Shown in pieces: positions 60,826 through 64,000 of a stretch of 64,000 nucleotides of DNA (positions within the stretch are counted from its first letter, which is position 1; every line of letters begins with the position of its first letter). Below the pieces are notes generated by a model. It saw only the letters and a list, made by a program, of their open reading frames with translations. It searched no databases and was not told the DNA's origin. This DNA is from Bog-473 sp049513455. Its GTDB lineage: Bacteria; Actinomycetota; Acidimicrobiia; Acidimicrobiales; RAAP-2. A program made the translations under genes and the position numbers. Location of the stretch: positions 1 to 64,000 of the forward strand of contig JBEKWB010000015.1 in assembly GCA_049513455.1 (NCBI GenBank), given 5' to 3'.

Positions 60826-62064
60826 GTGAAAGCCGAATTCGACAGGATCAGCGATGCGGAGATCAGGTCCACGGTGACCATATGGGCCCGAGCGACGTGG
60901 GATCCGACAATGACCCTGGGGGAGTGGTGGAGGCAGCTGGCGGATGCCGGATGGGCGGTTCCGAGCTGGCCGGTCGAGTGGCTGGGGAAAGGGTGGACGC
61001 GGGCGCAGGCGGTAGTGGCGCACGCCGCGCTCGCGGAGGCAGGGGTGCCCGGTCCCCCCGCCGGACTCGGCGTCATGCTGGCGGGTCCCACCCTCCTCCG
61101 CCACGGTGACGACGCGCAAAAGCAGCGATTTCTTCCCGGGATCGCCGACGGGAGCGAAAACTGGTGTCAGCTGTTCAGCGAGCCGGGAGCGGGATCGGAT
61201 CTGGCCGGTGTCCAGACCCGGGCGGTCCGACAGGACGCCCGGTGGGTAGTGACCGGTCAGAAGGTGTGGACCTCGAACGGCCAGCTGGCCGATCGGGGCA
61301 TGCTGCTGGCCCGGACCAACGAGAGCGCTCCCAAGCATCGGAACCTCACCTGGTTCGCGCTGGACATGGCACAATCCGCCGTGGAGGTGCGCCCGCTCCG
61401 GGAGATGACGGGAAGATCTCTGTTCACTGAAGTGTTTCTCGATGGCGCCAGCGCGACCGACGACGAGATCGTCGGTGGTCTCGACGGGGGTTGGCCTGTG
61501 GCCAGGACCACATTGATGAACGAGCGCATGGGTCTCGGAGGCGGGGGAGGAGCGGTCGGTGGTGTCCCTGGCCGGCGGGGGGGCATGCTCGAGACCCAGG
61601 CGGTCGCTGCGCTCGCTGCAGGGGGACGGAGCCGCCAGAGCTCGGGCACCGCATTGGCCATGCGCGGTCGGGCTTTTGCGGAACTGGCCGAGTTGGCGCA
61701 AAAGACCGGGCGCCACCGCGATCGGGTCGTGCGGGACCGTCTGAGCGATCTCTACATTGTCGAACGCGTGGCGCAGATGACCGGTCAGCGAGCCCGGGCC
61801 CAACGGGGGAGCGTCGCCGACGGAGGCGCGGAATCGAGTGGTTCCATCGGAAAACTACTGGGGAGCCGGGCCACGGCCCGGGCCCGCGATCTGGGTCTGG
61901 CTATGCTCGGGCCCCTCGGGATGCTCTGGGCCCAGGACCGATCACTGGCCGGCGCGCTCGTTGAGCTCTGTCTCTTCAGTCCGGCCGTGTCGATCTACGG
62001 GGGGACGGATCAGATCCAACGGAACATTCTGGCCGAGCGGGTACTGGGTCTGCCCAGGGAGTGA
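60826..62064 (+). CDS. Acyl-CoA dehydrogenase
   Basis: 412 residues. PSWPVEWLGKGWTRAQAVVA, FAD motif FSEPGAGSDLAGVQTRAV, TGQKVWTSNGQLADRG and the terminal SIYGGTDQIQRNILAERVLG. An unusual Gly-rich stretch (MGLGGGGGAVGGVPGRRGG, about 226-244) replaces the usual helix-connecting segment. GTG 60826 has AAGGAG about ten bases upstream. It is followed by another ACAD gene. Confidence 0.87.
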   Translation: MKAEFDRISDAEIRSTVTIWARATWDPTMTLGEWWRQLADAGWAVPSWPVEWLGKGWTRAQAVVAHAALAEAGVPGPPAGLGVMLAGPTLLRHGDDAQKQRFLPGIADGSENWCQLFSEPGAGSDLAGVQTRAVRQDARWVVTGQKVWTSNGQLADRGMLLARTNESAPKHRNLTWFALDMAQSAVEVRPLREMTGRSLFTEVFLDGASATDDEIVGGLDGGWPVARTTLMNERMGLGGGGGAVGGVPGRRGGMLETQAVAALAAGGRSRQSSGTALAMRGRAFAELAELAQKTGRHRDRVVRDRLSDLYIVERVAQMTGQRARAQRGSVADGGAESSGSIGKLLGSRATARARDLGLAMLGPLGMLWAQDRSLAGALVELCLFSPAVSIYGGTDQIQRNILAERVLGLPRE

Positions 62065-62105
62065 ACGGGTCAGCTACCCGCCCTACACACGAGAGGTCAA
62101 AGAGT

Positions 62106-63317
62106 GTGAGTGACGAAAACGAATTCGACGACATCACCGAGGGTGTTCGGGCGTTCTTGCGCTCTGAGGTGGTGCCCCGCCAGGTACGGCTAGCGGAGTC
62201 CGGCCACTCCGAGTACGGGCCGAACGGAAGGTTCAGCGACGAAGTGTTGCAGGCCTTCTCCGAAGTGCGCATGGCTTCTGCCGAGGCCGGTTTCTACTGC
62301 ATCCTGGCGCCCGAAGCCGTCGGTGGGGCGGGCCTGGGGTTCGAGGCGCTCTATCGGGTGTGGGAGACGGTCTTCGACTTCTGTGGTGCCAATTACTGGC
62401 TCGGACACCAGGCGATCAGCCATTGGTCACGCGGGCCGAGCCACCTCTATCTCCACGTCGACGAAGGGTTCCGGGAAGAGGTGCTTCCGGAGCTGTGCAG
62501 CGGGCGTCGAACGACATGCTTTGCCATGTCGGAGCCGGACGCCGGTTCCGACGTCTGGAACATGCGCACGACGGCCACCAAGGTCGAGGGGGGATGGATC
62601 CTCAACGGCACCAAGCAGTGGTCGACCAACGCTCCCTACGCCGGCTGGGCCATCACGTTCGCCGTGACGGATCGAGAAGCATTCAATGCCCACAGGCGCG
62701 GGTTGACCGGATTCGTCGTGGACCTGAACAGCGAGGGCGTCCTGGTGGAGAGCGTCATTCCCATGTTCGGGCACAGCGGAGGGGACGAAGGGATCGTCAG
62801 CTTCTCGGATGCCTTCGTGGCCGACCGCCAAGTAATCGGCGAGCCGGGTGATGGACTGGTCCACGCCATGTCCGGCGTCTCCTCGGGTCGCCTCTACAAC
62901 AGCGGGCGGGCGGTGGGGCTGGCCCGCTGGGCCGTGGCGCGTGCGCTCTCCTACGCCGAAGAGCGCCGGACGTTCGGCTCGCCCCTGATTGAGAACCAGG
63001 CCATCGCCTTCCCGCTGGCCGATGCCGCCATGGATATCCATGCCGCCCATCTGATGGGCCTCGAAACTGCGCGGCGCCTGGATCGGGGGACGTGCACCCG
63101 AGCCGAGGTGTCCATGACCAAGACCTACTCCACGGAGATGGCGGTTCGAGCCATCGATCACGCCATGCAGGTCCACGGGGCGATGGGCTTCACCAACGAG
63201 ATGTACCTGGCGCAGGCGTGGCAGCAGATGCGCCGCACGTGCGTGGCCGATGGCTCTTCTGAAATGATGCGGATACAGATCGTGAAGGCCCTCCGCCGGG
63301 ACGGAGTGCAGTTCTAG
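62106..63317 (+). CDS. Acyl-CoA dehydrogenase
   Basis: 403 residues. MSEPDAGSDVWNMRTTATKV (FAD), NGTKQWSTNAPYAGWA, AEERRTFGSPLIENQAIAFP and a C-terminal VHGAMGFTNEMYLAQAWQQM. The ending reads VADGSSEMMRIQIVKAL, a variant of GTSEIQR. The start is uncertain: GTG 62106 follows GAGAGG, while GTG 62061 overlaps the previous stop as GTGA. It probably works with the ACAD before it, though both are full length. Confidence 0.85.
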   Translation: MSDENEFDDITEGVRAFLRSEVVPRQVRLAESGHSEYGPNGRFSDEVLQAFSEVRMASAEAGFYCILAPEAVGGAGLGFEALYRVWETVFDFCGANYWLGHQAISHWSRGPSHLYLHVDEGFREEVLPELCSGRRTTCFAMSEPDAGSDVWNMRTTATKVEGGWILNGTKQWSTNAPYAGWAITFAVTDREAFNAHRRGLTGFVVDLNSEGVLVESVIPMFGHSGGDEGIVSFSDAFVADRQVIGEPGDGLVHAMSGVSSGRLYNSGRAVGLARWAVARALSYAEERRTFGSPLIENQAIAFPLADAAMDIHAAHLMGLETARRLDRGTCTRAEVSMTKTYSTEMAVRAIDHAMQVHGAMGFTNEMYLAQAWQQMRRTCVADGSSEMMRIQIVKALRRDGVQF

Positions 63318-63330
63318 TCCGTGAGCTGCC

Positions 63331-64000
63331 TCAGCGGAGGGCGTTGCGCAGCGCGCGAAAGTCGTCGGCCATCGACGTCGCCGGGACGGCGTCGGTGGGA
63401 TCCTCAATCTGCTCATGATGGTCGCGGACATCCTCGGGATCGAGCACACCGTCGCGCTTCGTCCATCCCGCGGTCATGCCGACGAAGAATCGAGCGACCC
63501 GACCGCCTCCGACGCTGTACAGGTAGCCGGTCGTGGTGCACTCCTCATGGGTCAACCACGCCACGACCGCGGAGACCTGGGTCGGGTCAACTGAGTCGAT
63601 CAGCTTGCCGAGCACATTCTCGGTCATTCTCGTCCTGGCGATGGGAGCGATGGCGTTCGAGGTGATGTTGTGCTTGGACCCCTCGATGGCCAGTGTGTTG
63701 GAGAAACCGACCAGGCCGGCCTTGGCGGCGGCATAGTTGCTCTGACCGAAATTGCCGAACACACCGGCGGCGGACGACGTGAAGACCACCCTTCCGAACT
63801 GCTGCTCTCGCATGTGGCGCCATGCCGGCAGGGTCACATTGAATGCACCCCTCAGGTGGACGTCGATCACGGCCCCGAACGTGTCGCCATCGCTGTTGTG
63901 GAACGCCCGATCCCGCAGGATCCCCGCGGTGTTGACCAGAATGTCGATCCGGCCGAAGTTGTCGATCGCCGTTTGCACGATGGCCCGGCCACCCTCCGGT
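63331..64000 (-). CDS. MFE-2-type SDR, N-terminus beyond window edge
   Basis: The visible 223 codons lack the cofactor loop, which lies past base 64000. Present are DILVNTAGILRDRAFHNSDG, the catalytic SSAAGVFGNFGQSNYAAAKA (Ser, Tyr-x-x-x-Lys) and VVAWLTHEECTTTGYLYSVG. It is a relative of 50252-51166 and probably a (3R)-hydroxyacyl-CoA dehydrogenase. It converges on the ACAD at 62106 with 13 bases between stops. Confidence 0.85.
   Translation of the reverse strand, partial: PEGGRAIVQTAIDNFGRIDILVNTAGILRDRAFHNSDGDTFGAVIDVHLRGAFNVTLPAWRHMREQQFGRVVFTSSAAGVFGNFGQSNYAAAKAGLVGFSNTLAIEGSKHNITSNAIAPIARTRMTENVLGKLIDSVDPTQVSAVVAWLTHEECTTTGYLYSVGGGRVARFFVGMTAGWTKRDGVLDPEDVRDHHEQIEDPTDAVPATSMADDFRALRNALR

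Noticed and set aside
61560..61640. A Gly-rich stretch as a frameshift in the ACAD at 60826
   Set aside because: The frame stays open and matches ACAD sequence on both sides, so it is read as a real low-complexity insert.
1..64000. Insertion sequences, CRISPR arrays, rRNA operons or replication origins
   Set aside because: No transposase, spaced-repeat array, rRNA-like sequence or DnaA-box cluster was seen.

Overview
The window looks like chromosomal DNA of a high-GC actinobacterium. G+C is roughly two thirds by eye, GTG starts are frequent, neighbouring genes often overlap by 4 bases, and there are flavin oxidoreductases of the F420/LLM class, TetR regulators and paralogous acyl-CoA enzymes. 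The secreted binding proteins resemble ones I associate with Acidimicrobiia, but the sequence alone does not prove the taxon.

Nearly every gene belongs to CoA-dependent breakdown of hydrophobic carbon compounds (steroid, terpenoid, alicyclic or branched acids). I count ten acyl-CoA dehydrogenases, seven crotonases, four class III CoA-transferase genes (five domains), seven SDRs, two AMP-forming acyl-CoA ligases, one NDP-forming ligase, a MaoC-type hydratase, three LLM flavoproteins, three VOC proteins, two APH-type kinases, a P450, an amidohydrolase, a cyclase-family metal hydrolase and four TetR regulators. No thiolase is visible. A crotonase at 25064-25846 carries the catalytic set of 6-oxocamphor hydrolase, so at least one C-C cleavage may be retro-Claisen instead.

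Layout. 1-4.2 kb: leftward operon of crotonase, fused double CoA-transferase, VOC and nitroreductase. 4.4-5.9 kb: an alpha/beta hydrolase lacking its nucleophile Ser, then gene debris. 5.9-8.6 kb: TetR plus a cytoplasmic binding-protein-fold protein and a DapB-like dehydrogenase. 8.85-14.3 kb: a cargo block between two copies of the 3' end of a tRNA-Lys gene, carrying TetR, P450, a second DapB-like/binding-protein pair and an unknown protein. 14.6-15.2 kb: a gutted Fic gene. 15.5-31 kb: beta-oxidation clusters on both strands. 31-63.9 kb: further clusters, many of whose promoters carry the same 12-bp palindrome, consensus TTGTCCGKACAA, suggesting one regulon.

Proposed flow: two signal-peptide-bearing binding proteins capture substrate, ligases and CoA-transferases make CoA thioesters, heteromeric ACAD pairs desaturate, crotonases or MaoC hydrate or cleave, and SDRs oxidise. 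Two kinases next to an ACAD pair suggest a phosphorylated hydroxyacyl-CoA branch. The substrate is inferred only as a class.
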